From assembly GCF_005116645.1 (NCBI RefSeq), contig NZ_SWCM01000006.1:124001-188000 (forward strand): a DNA stretch of 64,000 bases, written 5' to 3'. Within the stretch, counting starts at the first letter, position 1. The number at the start of each line of letters is the position of its first letter. The translations under genes were made by a program, and so were the position numbers. This DNA is from Desulfopila sp. IMCC35006 (GTDB lineage: Bacteria > Desulfobacterota > Desulfobulbia > Desulfobulbales > Desulfocapsaceae). Of this stretch, positions 1 through 9,196 are shown piece by piece. Under the pieces are notes generated by a model that was not told the DNA's origin, did no database searches, and was given only the letters and a program-made list of their open reading frames with translations.

Positions 1-1900
1 CGCCCAGAGAAATTTAGGTAAATCACAACTCGATCTTTCCCGCTCCATGGAGCGGCTCTCATCCGGTCTGAGAATCAACTCAGCCAAGGACGATGCCGCC
101 GGACTGGCCATATCCGACCGGATGACCTCACAAATCAGAGGTCTCAACCAGGCGGCCAGAAACGCCAACGATGGTATATCCCTGGCTCAGACTGCAGAAG
201 GCGCCCTTTCGGAAACGACCAATATTCTTCAGCGTATGCGTGAGCTGGCTATCCAATCCGCCAATGACACCAACAGCTCATCTGACCGCGCTTCCCTGCA
301 GGCTGAGATAAACCAGCTGAAGCAGGAAATAACGCGTATTGCTGAAACCACGACTTTTAACGATCGCAATATACTGGACGGATCTCTCAGCGATGCGCAA
401 TTTCAGGTGGGTGCTAGTGCCAATGAAACTATCTCCTTTTCCATATCCTCTGCAAAAGCCGCAGCCCTTGGTGATAACGCGTTAACGAGCAATAACCCGC
501 TCGGCATAGAAGCCGCCACTACTCGGGCAGATACTTCGGCGGGCAACAATGTCAAGGCGCAGGAGTTAACTATCGTCGGCGAGCGTGGCACTGAAGTTGT
601 AAAAATTGAGGATGGCGATACCGCCAATCGTATAGCTGAACTTGTCAATATTTCCTCACAGGTTACTGGAGTGTCAGCGGATGCGCGAACCACAGCGACT
701 CTCAGTCATCTCGCAGCTGACGGTACAGTAAGTTTTGAACTGGCCGGCATTAATACTTCCCCAATCGCCATAAGTGCTTCGGTAACAACAAAGGATCTGT
801 CCCCCCTGGTGCGAGCCATCAATACCCAACTCGGATCCACTGGAATCTCCGCGTCACTCTCCGCGGATAAAGCAAGTATTACCCTTTCTCAAAGTGCGGG
901 GTATGACATTAAGATCAGTAATTATGGCCACAGCGCCGCAGCTGGAGAGCTCCAGTCTCTTCGCGTCACCGGTTCCGAAGGGGTTGGCACCAACCTTGTT
1001 GAGGGGACAACTGCCGAAGCCGTTGCAACAATGACACTGTCAAATCTCTCGGAAGCTGGTGTAGTAAATCTGAACATAACAGGGGCTACAGGCGGTCCTA
1101 CAGCCATTGATGCAACCACCATTACCGATAAAAGCGACCTCAGCGCACTTGTAGATGCAATCAACAAGATAACTACTACCACAGGTGTCACTGCGGCCTT
1201 TACAGACGTCTCAGGAACCGACAAGAGTAGTATAACCTTATCCGATTCTACATCAGCTAGTACAGCGCTGTCGGTCGACTCCTTTCTGGTCGGCTCGTCT
1301 ACCACGGCCACGATGGCTGTTAGTAGTGGTGATGGAGGCACTTTCAATAATGCTGCTGCTTCTGTCGTAGAAACCACCAGTATTTTAAGTGGTGCGGCTT
1401 CTGCTACTGCTGGTACAGATACGGCCACGTTTAAAGCAAAAGGTACTGCAGGCGACTCAACCGTTATCGGCGGTGAAGTATCCTTCTCAAGTTCAGGGAA
1501 TTATAACGTGAGTAGTTCGGTGGCCAACGATGACGGCTCATTGTTTAAGGGTATCGAAGATTCGGTCAATCCCTCCGAGCTCAATTCAGTCGATACGATC
1601 GACATCTCATCGGTTGCAGGTGCCAACAAAGCTATCCAGATCGTCGATGGCGCAATCGGCCAGATCGACAGCCTGCGGGGCAACCTCGGTGCTATTCAGA
1701 ACCGATTTGAGTCAACCATCTCCAATCTGAATAACGTCTCCGAAAATCTTTCCGCCGCCCGCTCGCGGGTACTTGATGCGGACATTGCCATGGAGACCTC
1801 GGCGATGACCAAAAATAATATTCTGCAGCAGGCCGGGGTGTCAATTCTCGCCCAGGCCAACCAGACACCACAACTTGCATTACAACTCTTACAGGGATAA
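1..1900 (+). CDS. fliC: Flagellin, 5'-truncated by the window edge
   Basis: This is a filament subunit exported through the flagellar type III apparatus. The reading frame is already open at base 2 (AQRNLGKSQ, the usual flagellin N-terminus), so the true start lies upstream. The N-terminal D0/D1 block ([20 protein letters not shown]) and the C-terminal D1/D0 block (residues about 520-617 counted from base 47, ending [14 protein letters not shown]) are intact. The middle carries flagellin-IN type repeats (motif TVSFELAG and similar) forming a variable surface domain. A rho-independent terminator follows directly. It is paralogous to the next flagellin but lacks about 200 residues of insert that the second copy has. 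Identity as a flagellin is certain; which filament it builds is not. Confidence 0.97.
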   Translation, partial: AQRNLGKSQLDLSRSMERLSSGLRINSAKDDAAGLAISDRMTSQIRGLNQAARNANDGISLAQTAEGALSETTNILQRMRELAIQSANDTNSSSDRASLQAEINQLKQEITRIAETTTFNDRNILDGSLSDAQFQVGASANETISFSISSAKAAALGDNALTSNNPLGIEAATTRADTSAGNNVKAQELTIVGERGTEVVKIEDGDTANRIAELVNISSQVTGVSADARTTATLSHLAADGTVSFELAGINTSPIAISASVTTKDLSPLVRAINTQLGSTGISASLSADKASITLSQSAGYDIKISNYGHSAAAGELQSLRVTGSEGVGTNLVEGTTAEAVATMTLSNLSEAGVVNLNITGATGGPTAIDATTITDKSDLSALVDAINKITTTTGVTAAFTDVSGTDKSSITLSDSTSASTALSVDSFLVGSSTTATMAVSSGDGGTFNNAAASVVETTSILSGAASATAGTDTATFKAKGTAGDSTVIGGEVSFSSSGNYNVSSSVANDDGSLFKGIEDSVNPSELNSVDTIDISSVAGANKAIQIVDGAIGQIDSLRGNLGAIQNRFESTISNLNNVSENLSAARSRVLDADIAMETSAMTKNNILQQAGVSILAQANQTPQLALQLLQG

Positions 1901-1920
1901 CCTGTTAAAATAAAATGTAA

Positions 1921-1950
1921 AAAGGCCGACGCTATGAGTCGGCCTTTTTT
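1921..1950 (+). terminator. Rho-independent terminator after first flagellin
   Basis: A perfect 10-bp stem (AAAGGCCGAC / GTCGGCCTTT) with a 7-nt loop, followed by a T tract, lies 21 nt after the flagellin stop codon. It separates the two flagellins into distinct transcripts. Confidence 0.9.
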
Positions 1951-1986
1951 ATTTATAAAAAAAATAAAATTTTTAATGTTTTTTCC

Positions 1987-2014
1987 TAAAGGAAAATTTT
2001 CGACCAGCCGATAC
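1987..2014 (+). promoter_or_regulatory. Sigma-28 (FliA) type promoter for second flagellin
   Basis: TAAA at 1987-1990 and GCCGATAC at 2007-2014, spaced 16 nt, match the flagellar class 3 consensus (TAAA, 15 nt, GCCGATAA) in 11 of 12 defined positions. It predicts a 5' leader of about 225 nt before the flagellin start at 2245, unusually long. No other gene is apparent between 1951 and 2244. Confidence 0.7.
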
Positions 2015-2244
2015 GTAATTTAGGAAAAAAGATTATTTAAGAAAAATTGTGAAATTTATTTCTAAATCACTAAACCTTTTTCGTCAGAGTACCGATAGGA
2101 AATAAAACAAAGAAAATTTTAACCAGAGGAGGTGCCAAAAAAGAAGAGCAACACAAGCTGTTTTTATATTTTTAATTTTAAGATGCTGTACCAGGGCAAG
2201 GATGCCCACCTGTAACCCATAGAACATATTCAAGGAGGAATATC

Positions 2245-4407
2245 ATGGGACTTTCAATTAATACAAACGTAATGTCTCTCAATGCCCAACGTAACTTGGG
2301 TAACTCTCAGAACGCGCTGTCCAAATCAATGCAGCGTCTTTCTTCCGGTCTTCGTATCAACTCAGCAAAAGACGATGCAGCCGGACTGGGAATTTCAGAT
2401 CGTATGACCTCGCAGATCACCGGTCTGAATCAAGCAGTACGTAACTCAAATGATGGTATCTCTCTGGCGCAGACTGCTGAAGGTGCGCTCCAGGAAAGTA
2501 CCAACATCCTCCAGCGTATGCGTGAGCTGGCTGTCCAGTCGGCAAACGATACCAACAGTTCTTCCGATCGTGCGTCTCTGCAAGCTGAGGTAAACCAACT
2601 CAAGCAAGAGATGACCCGTATCGCGGATACCACGCAATTCAACGGTAAAAACCTGCTCGATGGGACTCTGGGTTCTGCCCAGTTCCAGGTAGGTGCCAAC
2701 GCCAACCAGACCATTTCTTTTGGCATTGAGTCTGCTAAGTCCGCAGATCTTGGTAATAATAACCTTAAGACTGACAATGCATATGGTATTGAAGCGGCTA
2801 CTCGAACAGGTTCTATGGTTACTGTAGACAATCTTGCAGCCGGTGAAACTTACACAGTTACTAAACTTGACGGGACTACAAAAACAGCACTAGCGGGTGC
2901 AACTGCAGCTGTTTTGGCAACTAATCTTGGTACAGCAACCGGTGCCCCAGTTACGAGTAGTTACTCAAACGAATTGGTGCTAAATGTTTCAGAATTAGCT
3001 GATCCAGATGCGACAGATGGCACTATAGCAATAAAGTACAACACTACTGGCGGTGCTCAAGAAACAGCAACATTAACTCTGGGGGCATCTGGCGCAGGCA
3101 CTATTAGCTTTGGAGATTCCACTAATAACGCCAATGTCAAGGCAGAATGGACTGCCGGAACGACTGCTGGAACTGGAACAATCAAGATATCTTCATTGTC
3201 TACAGAGGGTGGTAACATAACTCTTGATTCTGTCACTTATGCAGGTGGTGCAACAGGAAAAATTGACTATGTTAAAGCCGACGGTACCGATGCCACGCAA
3301 ATAAGTGCAGATGCTACCCCGGCCTATACACAACGTGCGACAGCAAGCTATACTATAGGTTCAAGTGGTGATGCTGTCTCAATTACTTCTGATGGTGATT
3401 CTCTTGGAGTACCTGCCAATGCAGAAGGATTGAAAGGTACAGGTATTGCGGATATTTCATTAGCAACAAACAATACTGCCAAACAGACCCTAACTGTGGT
3501 TGGTAGCGAAGGTTCTAAAGAAGTTGAAGTCGGCCTTGGTGACTCAGCAAAAGAAATTGCTAGTAAAATAAACCAGGTCAGCAGTAATACCGGCGTGACA
3601 GCCAAGGCAAGTACAACAGCAACACTTGCAAATCTGTCGGCTAATGGCAGTGTCTCCTTTGATCTTCAGGGAACAAATACAGACGCTGTTAGTATCAATG
3701 CCACAGTTGAAACTGACGATCTTACAAACCTGGTCTCAGCTATCAATGACAAATCCGGTACGACGGGTATTACTGCAACGATCAGTGCGGACAAGGCAAG
3801 CATCGAACTCAAGCAAAGCGGTGGAGCAGACATCCGTATTGCTGATTTCACGCACAGTGGTTCTACTGCAGGGACCCAATCGCAATCCATGACGGTTAAA
3901 GGGACTGAAGGAACAGCCACTAAACTTGAAGATGGTCTTACTGTTGACCCAGACCTTGATCTTGATTCCACTATCGTTGGTGGCGAGGTTAGTTTTTCCA
4001 GTCCTTCTGGTTTTAGTGTTACCAGTACTGCTGCTGGTGCAGCTAAATCTCTCTTTAGCGAAGATGCAAATGCTGCTAATGTAAGTGAACTGAAATCTAT
4101 CGATAATATTGACATCACCACCGTACAAGGTTCTGCTGATGCCATTGACGCAATTGATGGCGCTTTGTCACAGATTGACAGCATGCGCGGCGAGCTCGGT
4201 GCTGTGCAGAATCGATTTGAATCAACCATCTCCAACCTCTCCAACGTTTCGGAGAACCTCTCCGCGGCCCGCAGCCGGATCCTCGATGCGGATATCGCCC
4301 AGGAGACTTCAGCGATGACCAAAAACAATATTCTCCAGCAGGCTGGAGTCTCTATTCTGGCTCAGGCCAACCAGGCTCCTCAGCTGGCCCTGTCTCTGCT
4401 CGGATAA
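2245..4407 (+). CDS. fliC: Flagellin (large, 720 aa)
   Basis: This is a full-length flagellin. The start is fixed by AAGGAGG 6-7 nt upstream and by the canonical [19 protein letters not shown]-terminus. D0/D1 regions at residues 1-175 and about 625-720 are nearly identical to those of the preceding flagellin. The central 450 residues are Thr/Ser/Gly/Ala-rich and contain flagellin-IN motifs plus an extra segment of about 200 residues (roughly codons 190-405) missing from the first copy, so the filament surface would differ. It is probably the major FliA-dependent flagellin, with its own promoter and its own UUCG-loop terminator. Confidence 0.98.
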   Translation: MGLSINTNVMSLNAQRNLGNSQNALSKSMQRLSSGLRINSAKDDAAGLGISDRMTSQITGLNQAVRNSNDGISLAQTAEGALQESTNILQRMRELAVQSANDTNSSSDRASLQAEVNQLKQEMTRIADTTQFNGKNLLDGTLGSAQFQVGANANQTISFGIESAKSADLGNNNLKTDNAYGIEAATRTGSMVTVDNLAAGETYTVTKLDGTTKTALAGATAAVLATNLGTATGAPVTSSYSNELVLNVSELADPDATDGTIAIKYNTTGGAQETATLTLGASGAGTISFGDSTNNANVKAEWTAGTTAGTGTIKISSLSTEGGNITLDSVTYAGGATGKIDYVKADGTDATQISADATPAYTQRATASYTIGSSGDAVSITSDGDSLGVPANAEGLKGTGIADISLATNNTAKQTLTVVGSEGSKEVEVGLGDSAKEIASKINQVSSNTGVTAKASTTATLANLSANGSVSFDLQGTNTDAVSINATVETDDLTNLVSAINDKSGTTGITATISADKASIELKQSGGADIRIADFTHSGSTAGTQSQSMTVKGTEGTATKLEDGLTVDPDLDLDSTIVGGEVSFSSPSGFSVTSTAAGAAKSLFSEDANAANVSELKSIDNIDITTVQGSADAIDAIDGALSQIDSMRGELGAVQNRFESTISNLSNVSENLSAARSRILDADIAQETSAMTKNNILQQAGVSILAQANQAPQLALSLLG

Positions 4408-4428
4408 GATTAACCTTTTCGGTACTAT

Positions 4429-4460
4429 CGGGGCCGGCTTCGGCCGGCCCCGGCTTGTTT
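4429..4460 (+). terminator. Strong terminator with TTCG tetraloop
   Basis: A 10-bp GC-rich stem (CGGGGCCGGC / GCCGGCCCCG) closes a TTCG tetraloop and is followed by a T-rich run, 21 nt after the second flagellin stop. Confidence 0.9.
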
Positions 4461-4574
4461 TAGGTGTTTCGGGTAATCCTTATAAAAAGGTCTTTTTAAG
4501 CACTCCCTTGAGGGGCACTTTTCTATGCTTGCCTTGTATGAGGTTAAATTAATTGCTGATTTTTGGGAGGGGTA

Positions 4575-4747
4575 ATCCCGCCTAAAAGATTTGCGGGATA
4601 AGTTCATTCACGAAAAAAAATCTTGTCAAAAGCACAAGAAAAAGGATTTCAAGAACACTAACCCCGCCAAAAAGCGTTGCGGGATAAGTTCATTCACGAA
4701 ATAATTTTCTTGTAAACAACACAAAAAAATTATTTCTAATTCACTAA
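4575..4747 (+). repeat. Two tandem copies of a ~86-bp palindromic repeat
   Basis: Copy A is 4575-4660 and copy B 4661-4747. Each starts with a hairpin of the type CCCGCC-TAAAAG-TTGCGGG, continues with the block GATAAGTTCATTCACGAA, and ends with a weaker AT-rich hairpin around CTTGT/ACAAG. Copy B ends with TTCTAATTCACTAAA immediately before the flaG ribosome-binding site. The same family recurs reversed at 7548-7835. The rest of 4461-4758 holds no gene that I can see. Confidence 0.85.
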
Positions 4748-4758
4748 AGGTGTAATCC

Positions 4759-5112
4759 ATGAATGTCGATACAATCAGTAGTCCGGGGGCAACGATGCAA
4801 CAGCCGCCTAAAGCTGCCGAGGCGATTGATTCCGGCCGCAAAAATAAAGAATCGAAGGGTTCGGAACCACAGGCGGCGGCGGACACCCCAAAGGTCCAGC
4901 CGGAAGAATTGCTCGACCAGATCAAATCCATAACCCAGGATGGATTGTACAGTGTCCGTTTTGAAAAGGGTGACGATGCATCTGATATGGTCGTAAAAAT
5001 CTTCGATAATGCAACCCAGGAAGTCATTCGCCAGATCCCGGCTGAAGAATTGCTGAAATTCAAGGCTAATTTTTCGGAACTGGTTGGCAACCTGGTGAAC
5101 ACCAAGGGATAA
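4759..5112 (+). CDS. flaG: FlaG family flagellar protein
   Basis: A 117-residue FlaG protein. The first 55 residues are low-complexity and charged. Residues about 55-117 form the conserved FlaG core, with the typical phrases FEKGDDASDMVVKIFD, EVIRQIPAEELL and a short amphipathic end. FlaG family proteins affect filament length and often sit beside fliD, as here (35 nt before fliD). The start is preceded by AAAGGTG, which abuts repeat copy B. Likely first gene of a flaG-fliD-fliS operon. Confidence 0.9.
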   Translation: MNVDTISSPGATMQQPPKAAEAIDSGRKNKESKGSEPQAAADTPKVQPEELLDQIKSITQDGLYSVRFEKGDDASDMVVKIFDNATQEVIRQIPAEELLKFKANFSELVGNLVNTKG

Positions 5113-5147
5113 AACCGAAGGTTTTCGGCCTCAAAAAAGGTAAGGAT

Positions 5148-6620
5148 ATGTCTATTACATTCAGCGGTCTCGCAACGGGGCTTGACACGGACACAATTGT
5201 CACCGATCTCATGGCGGTGGAACGTGCTCCGATCGATAGGCTTACGGCCAAAAAAACCAGCGAAACCCAGAGACTTAAGGCATATGCCCAATTCAAGGCC
5301 AAACTCGACAACCTGAAAACCGCTGTTGCTGATATGAGTATCACCAGCCAGGTTCGAACCACCAGCGTGTCGTTGAGTTCGGAAGACGCCTTTACCGCCA
5401 CGACCACCAGCGGCGCGGTCGGCAGCTATAAGGTATCCGTTGTCCAACTGAGTCAGGTGCAAAAAACCGTCACCCGAGGCTTTAGCTCCAACAGTGAGTC
5501 GGTACTCGGTACCGGGACGATTTCGGTCAATGGCACTGACATTGCGGTCACCGAAGACAATAACTCGCTGCTCGGACTGGTCAGCAGTATCAATAAACTC
5601 TCTGGAACCACCGGCGTCCAGGCGTCAATTATCAACGATGGTACGGATGACTCCCCCTACCATCTGGTCTTTACCGGCAAGGATGCGAAAACCAATTTTA
5701 CCATCGATGAAAGCAAGCTGGGTTTGACAACGGCGGGAGATCTTGATTTTGAGATCAACGATGTGCAGTCGGCGCAGCAGGCGGTAGCGATCATTGACGG
5801 TATTACCGTGGTCAGCGACACCAATACTATAACCGGAGCGATAAACGGCGTGACTCTCAATCTTAATAGTGTCAACGCTGCCATATCGAGCGGAAGCCAG
5901 ATAGAAGGCGAAGAAGACGTCGATCCCTGGAACTGGCAGACGCCTCCGGTATACGAGACAACGAAAATGGACATTAAGTCCGACACCGGTGCCCTGAAAG
6001 AAAAAGTGACAACTTTTGTTACCGCCTATAATGAGGCCATGGAATGGATTCTTTCCGGCTATGATGAGTTCGGCGGGAGTTCGGCGATACCCGATAGCAC
6101 TGATGGTTCCACCGCAGATACAGAACTCGGTGCGGTCCTGCGAGGCGATGCGACCATCAACAGCATGAAACGGCAGCTGCAGGGTGTGCTTACTAATTCG
6201 GTGAAAAATAGTGGCAAATTTCACATCCTGTCGGAAATCGGCATCTCGACAAATTTGAACGGCACCCTCAAACAGGACAACACCAAGCTTGATGCCGCTC
6301 TGCAGGATAACTTTGACGATATGGTCTCCCTGCTCTCAGGAGATGATGAAACAGCAGGAGTAATGAAGAACTTTAATTCGCTGCTTCTCAATTTAACCAG
6401 CAGCTCAAAAGGCATGTACGCCGTGAAGAAAACTGCCTATGACAGCGCGGTAAAAAGCTTTGATTCCCAGTTGAATCAGATGGAGTTGCGCATGACCAAA
6501 AGGGAGGCAATTTTACGCAGTCAATTCACTGCCATGGAATCGCTTATCAGCAGCTTGAATGCCCAGGGAGATTTTTTAACCCAACAAATGAACGCTTTAA
6601 ACGGGACGAGTAACTCATGA
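5148..6620 (+). CDS. fliD: Flagellar filament cap protein FliD (HAP2)
   Basis: 490 residues, usual length for FliD. The N-terminus (MSITFSGLATGLDTDTIVTD) and the coiled-coil C-terminus (residues about 420-485, ending in LTQQMNALNG) are the conserved parts that join the filament. The centre (residues about 100-330) contains a flagellin-hook-IN motif and the variable head. FliD caps the filament and promotes flagellin folding. The stop overlaps the fliS start by 4 nt (ATGA), so translation is coupled. RBS AAGGTAAGG lies before the ATG. Confidence 0.97.
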   Translation: MSITFSGLATGLDTDTIVTDLMAVERAPIDRLTAKKTSETQRLKAYAQFKAKLDNLKTAVADMSITSQVRTTSVSLSSEDAFTATTTSGAVGSYKVSVVQLSQVQKTVTRGFSSNSESVLGTGTISVNGTDIAVTEDNNSLLGLVSSINKLSGTTGVQASIINDGTDDSPYHLVFTGKDAKTNFTIDESKLGLTTAGDLDFEINDVQSAQQAVAIIDGITVVSDTNTITGAINGVTLNLNSVNAAISSGSQIEGEEDVDPWNWQTPPVYETTKMDIKSDTGALKEKVTTFVTAYNEAMEWILSGYDEFGGSSAIPDSTDGSTADTELGAVLRGDATINSMKRQLQGVLTNSVKNSGKFHILSEIGISTNLNGTLKQDNTKLDAALQDNFDDMVSLLSGDDETAGVMKNFNSLLLNLTSSSKGMYAVKKTAYDSAVKSFDSQLNQMELRMTKREAILRSQFTAMESLISSLNAQGDFLTQQMNALNGTSNS

Positions 6621-7072
6621 ACCCATATATGAACCAGTACCAGCAAAACCAGGTTATGACCGCTTCTCAGGAGCAGATATTGATTATGCTTTACGACGGG
6701 GCAATAAAATTCTGCCGGCAGGCCATTGCCGCCAACGAGGCGGGAAATGTTGGTGAAAAATTAGGTCGGATTTCCAAGACCTTTGCGATTATCACCGAGT
6801 TCTCCAACTCACTCAACCATGAGATTGGCGGCGAAATTGCTGCCGATCTTGATGGACTGTACCACTTCATGCTGCGAGAGTTAAGTAAGGCCAGAACGGA
6901 CACCAGTGGCGATCATCTGCGCAGTGTCGAAAAACTGCTGGTCGACCTGCGGCTGACGTGGGGGGAGGCGGTTGAGATCAATAGAAAGGAGCTCGGCCTG
7001 CTGGTCAAGCAGCAAAAGGAAAATGAACATGATAATCAGGCTCCGGTACGCAGGCTGTCAGCTGCAGGCTAA
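6617..7072 (+). CDS. fliS: Flagellin export chaperone FliS
   Basis: 151 residues, a small all-helical protein. The start region (NPYMNQYQQNQVMTASQEQIL) and the phrase IMLYDGAIKFCRQA are hallmarks of FliS, which binds the flagellin C-terminal D0 helix in the cytosol to prevent premature polymerisation. It is translationally coupled to fliD through the ATGA overlap. The C-terminus is slightly extended and charged. Confidence 0.96.
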   Translation: MNPYMNQYQQNQVMTASQEQILIMLYDGAIKFCRQAIAANEAGNVGEKLGRISKTFAIITEFSNSLNHEIGGEIAADLDGLYHFMLRELSKARTDTSGDHLRSVEKLLVDLRLTWGEAVEINRKELGLLVKQQKENEHDNQAPVRRLSAAG

Positions 7073-7107
7073 GCGAAATACAAAATCAACCTGAACGGTA
7101 TATACAG

Positions 7108-7551
7108 ATGAGCCACATCCTTCAAGAAGAAAAGGGCCCGGCGGCGCAATACGATACCTTGCTTGAGCAGGCAAACGGGATATACCAGGAAATCGAATTG
7201 CACTATCAAACGATGCAAAACGATCTCTTAGCGACCTCAAGCCGGCAGACTATGCAGACCGTTGACACTCTCAACACCCTTTTGCACAAGGCACGGGCTG
7301 CCGATAGTCTCATAGCTGACGCCCTGTACAATGGATCTGGCTTGTCGGCATCGACCAGCGCCTTAATGGAAAAAAGAGCTGCGATACTGAACAGGCTCTA
7401 CCAGGCCAACCGAAACATCGCCGCCAGGGCAAGAAATGTGCAATCCCTGCTCCGCCATGAAATATCGTCGCTGTCTACGAACTACAAAGCCATTACCGGC
7501 TATAAGCCTTCAGGATCTGACAGAACACATATTATTCGTGCTGCATTTTAG
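7108..7551 (+). CDS. FlgN/FliT-like helical flagellar chaperone candidate
   Basis: 147 residues, predicted to be entirely helical, 35 nt after fliS, in the slot where fliT or flgN homologues are often found. The C-terminal phrase ITGYKPSG followed by a short tail resembles the end of FlgN-type chaperones, but I see no decisive motif. The stop codon lies at the edge of the inverted repeat cluster that begins at 7548, so the last codons touch the repeat. Function is inferred from position and shape only. Confidence 0.6.
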   Translation: MSHILQEEKGPAAQYDTLLEQANGIYQEIELHYQTMQNDLLATSSRQTMQTVDTLNTLLHKARAADSLIADALYNGSGLSASTSALMEKRAAILNRLYQANRNIAARARNVQSLLRHEISSLSTNYKAITGYKPSGSDRTHIIRAAF

Positions 7552-7754
7552 TGAATTAGAAATAATTATCTTGTGCTCTTTACAAGATAATTATTTCGTG
7601 AATGAACTTATCCCGCAAAGCTTTTAGGCGGGATTAGTGACTTACCATTAACCATGTTGTGCTCTTTACAAGATGTATTTTTTCGTGAATGAACTTATCC
7701 CCCTCAAGGGGGGACTAAAAAGAGTCCCGCAAAGCTTTTAGGCGGGATTAGTGA
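7548..7754 (-). repeat. Two reverse-orientation copies of the palindromic repeat
   Basis: Copy C (7548-7640) and copy D (7641-7754) are reverse complements of the elements at 4575-4747. Both carry TTTCGTGAATGAACTTATCC and the hairpin CCCGC-AAAGCTTTTA-GGCGGG ending in ATTAGTGA. Copy C also has a near-perfect hairpin (AATTATCTTGT / ACAAGATAATT). Copy D contains an extra ~27-nt insert that is itself a hairpin (CCCCCTCAAGGGGGG). Confidence 0.85.
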
Positions 7755-7835
7755 CAAATTACCCCAGAGAACTTTCCCCCCGCCAGGGGAATCAAACCGA
7801 ATCCCGCAAAGCTTTTAGGCGGCATGAGTGTCTAA
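7755..7835 (-). repeat. Third, degenerate reverse copy of the repeat
   Basis: Only the ATCCCGCAAAGCTTTTAGGCGG hairpin end (7801-7822) is well conserved; the AT-rich half has been replaced by another small hairpin (CCCC...GGGG at 7775-7790). Together with copies C and D it fills the gap between 7552 and 7886. Confidence 0.65.
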
Positions 7836-7886
7836 AAAATAAATTGCCCCACCTCCACCCTCTTAACCGGAGCCACCCAAAAACGC

Positions 7887-8234
7887 ATGCAAAGTAAAAG
7901 GACAATAACCCCTAATACCCAGATAACCGATGTTGCCCAGTTTTTCGCGGCAATAACGGAAGAATATGAGTATTTCGAGGGCAGTGTCCTGCAGATAATA
8001 AACAATATCCCTACCTGTTCGCCCCAGGAGATCCAGGCTCAATGCAGCAAGATCGGCGAACAAAGGAACAAACTGGCAATTATGGATGAGCAGATGTTTG
8101 CCATCATCGATCTGGCTGGAAACGAAATCGCCCAAACCCCGATGATCCAGACCTATCGGGTGGCCTTTGCCAGAGCCACAATGGCCTGCAATAACCTCTA
8201 TCAAAAATTACAGGCATTACGCGCAACCATGTAA
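7887..8234 (+). CDS. Small helical protein, possible flagellar chaperone
   Basis: 115 residues, helical, no signal peptide or membrane segment. The pattern (an N-terminal helix, then paired helices with regularly spaced Leu/Ile and a Cys-containing turn, TCSPQEI) is like FlgN/FliT secretion chaperones, and it follows the filament genes in the same direction. It is separated from them by the repeat cluster, so it may have its own transcript. I do not recognise a family with confidence. Confidence 0.5.
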   Translation: MQSKRTITPNTQITDVAQFFAAITEEYEYFEGSVLQIINNIPTCSPQEIQAQCSKIGEQRNKLAIMDEQMFAIIDLAGNEIAQTPMIQTYRVAFARATMACNNLYQKLQALRATM

Positions 8235-8286
8235 GCCATCAGGCTTTTCAAACGGACATTTGATATAATAGGGATGGAACAATGCC

Positions 8287-8315
8287 TTGACAGAAAAGCA
8301 GAGTGAATGCATATT
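8287..8315 (+). promoter_or_regulatory. Sigma-70 type promoter for the VapBC-type pair
   Basis: TTGACA at 8287-8292 and CATATT at 8310-8315 with a 17-nt spacer lie about 40 nt upstream of the antitoxin start. A second possible -10 (TATAAT, 8264-8269) lacks a good -35. Confidence 0.45.
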
Positions 8316-8355
8316 TTAATGTCACAATGCTGGCAAAAAAATTCAAGGAGAAAAA

Positions 8356-8616
8356 ATGGGCTCAATATCAATACGGGGACTTGATGACGAACTTTCATCC
8401 TTGCTGAAAAAAGCGGCGGCTGCAGAGAAAAAGAGCGTCAATCAGTTTGTTCTGGAAACGCTGAAAAAACATTTAAATTTAACGAAAGAAAAACGATTTT
8501 CCCAGGAATGGCATGATCTTGACAGTCTCTTCGGTCAGTGGTCAAACGAAGAGTGTTCACTCATCCAGGGCAAAATAGACGATGAACGAAAAATCGATGA
8601 AGAGCTCTGGAAATGA
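8356..8616 (+). CDS. Ribbon-helix-helix antitoxin (FitA/VapB-like)
   Basis: 86 residues. The first 45 (SISIRGLDDELSSLLKKAA ... NQFVLETL) are a ribbon-helix-helix DNA-binding domain of the Arc/FitA type: a beta strand followed by two helices. The charged C-terminal half would wrap the toxin. RBS AAGGAG lies upstream, and the gene overlaps the PIN toxin by 4 nt, the normal antitoxin-first order. It is expected to neutralise the toxin and repress its own promoter. Confidence 0.85.
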   Translation: MGSISIRGLDDELSSLLKKAAAAEKKSVNQFVLETLKKHLNLTKEKRFSQEWHDLDSLFGQWSNEECSLIQGKIDDERKIDEELWK

Positions 8617-9011
8617 ATAAGATTCTCATTGATACCAATATCTATTCCGCAGCGCTCAGAGGCGATCCCGAGGTCGTCCAGATTTTACGACATGTTATCC
8701 ACATCGGCATCTGTGCCGTTTCCCTTGGTGAGCTTCTCTCGGGTTTCAAGGGTGGAAACCGGGAGCAGGAAAACAAGAAATCATTAGGCTTTTTTCTAGA
8801 TTCCCCGCGAGTAGCAATTTACAGCATTGACGAATATACAGCGGAATATTACAGCGCCATCCTTAATCAACTCAAAAAGCTCGGCACTCCTATCCCAACC
8901 AACGATATCTGGATCGCAGCAAGCGCATTTCAGCACGGGCTGCAACTCTATACTCTCGATAAACACTTTGCCAATATTGAAGGTCTGCTCTTGCACAATA
9001 GTCAGGTTTGA
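8613..9011 (+). CDS. vapC: PIN-domain ribonuclease toxin (VapC family)
   Basis: 132 residues, typical VapC length. PIN-domain acidic residues are visible: ILIDTNIYSAAL near the N-terminus (first Asp), SLGELLSGF (Glu, about residue 41), and the C-terminal TNDIWIAASAF (Asp, about residue 97). VapC toxins are Mg-dependent endoribonucleases, often cutting initiator tRNA or rRNA. The ATGA overlap with the antitoxin gene supports coupled expression. Confidence 0.9.
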   Translation: MNKILIDTNIYSAALRGDPEVVQILRHVIHIGICAVSLGELLSGFKGGNREQENKKSLGFFLDSPRVAIYSIDEYTAEYYSAILNQLKKLGTPIPTNDIWIAASAFQHGLQLYTLDKHFANIEGLLLHNSQV

Positions 9012-9196
9012 AAAATTGAAATTGACAGCAAGCAAACCCGGCTGATTTCGCTTATAAATAACAACCGACTGTTTCTGACTGCCATGTTCCCCCTGGCCGC
9101 TTCGCCTGCCTCTCTTTGCTTGCTGCCGATCTTGTTTAATGCTAAAATAATTGATCTACCATTTTTTAATTTTTTTTATTTTCATACAGGAACACT

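Noticed and set aside
4508-4535. Sigma-54-like sequence GGGGCACTTTTCTATGCTTGC upstream of flaG
   Set aside because: The GG to GC distance is 11 rather than 10 nt and the -24 T is missing, so it falls short of a usable promoter call.
4575-7835. CRISPR array
   Set aside because: The repeats are few, ~90 bp, internally palindromic, adjoining or split by genes and without regular spacers; no cas genes are present.
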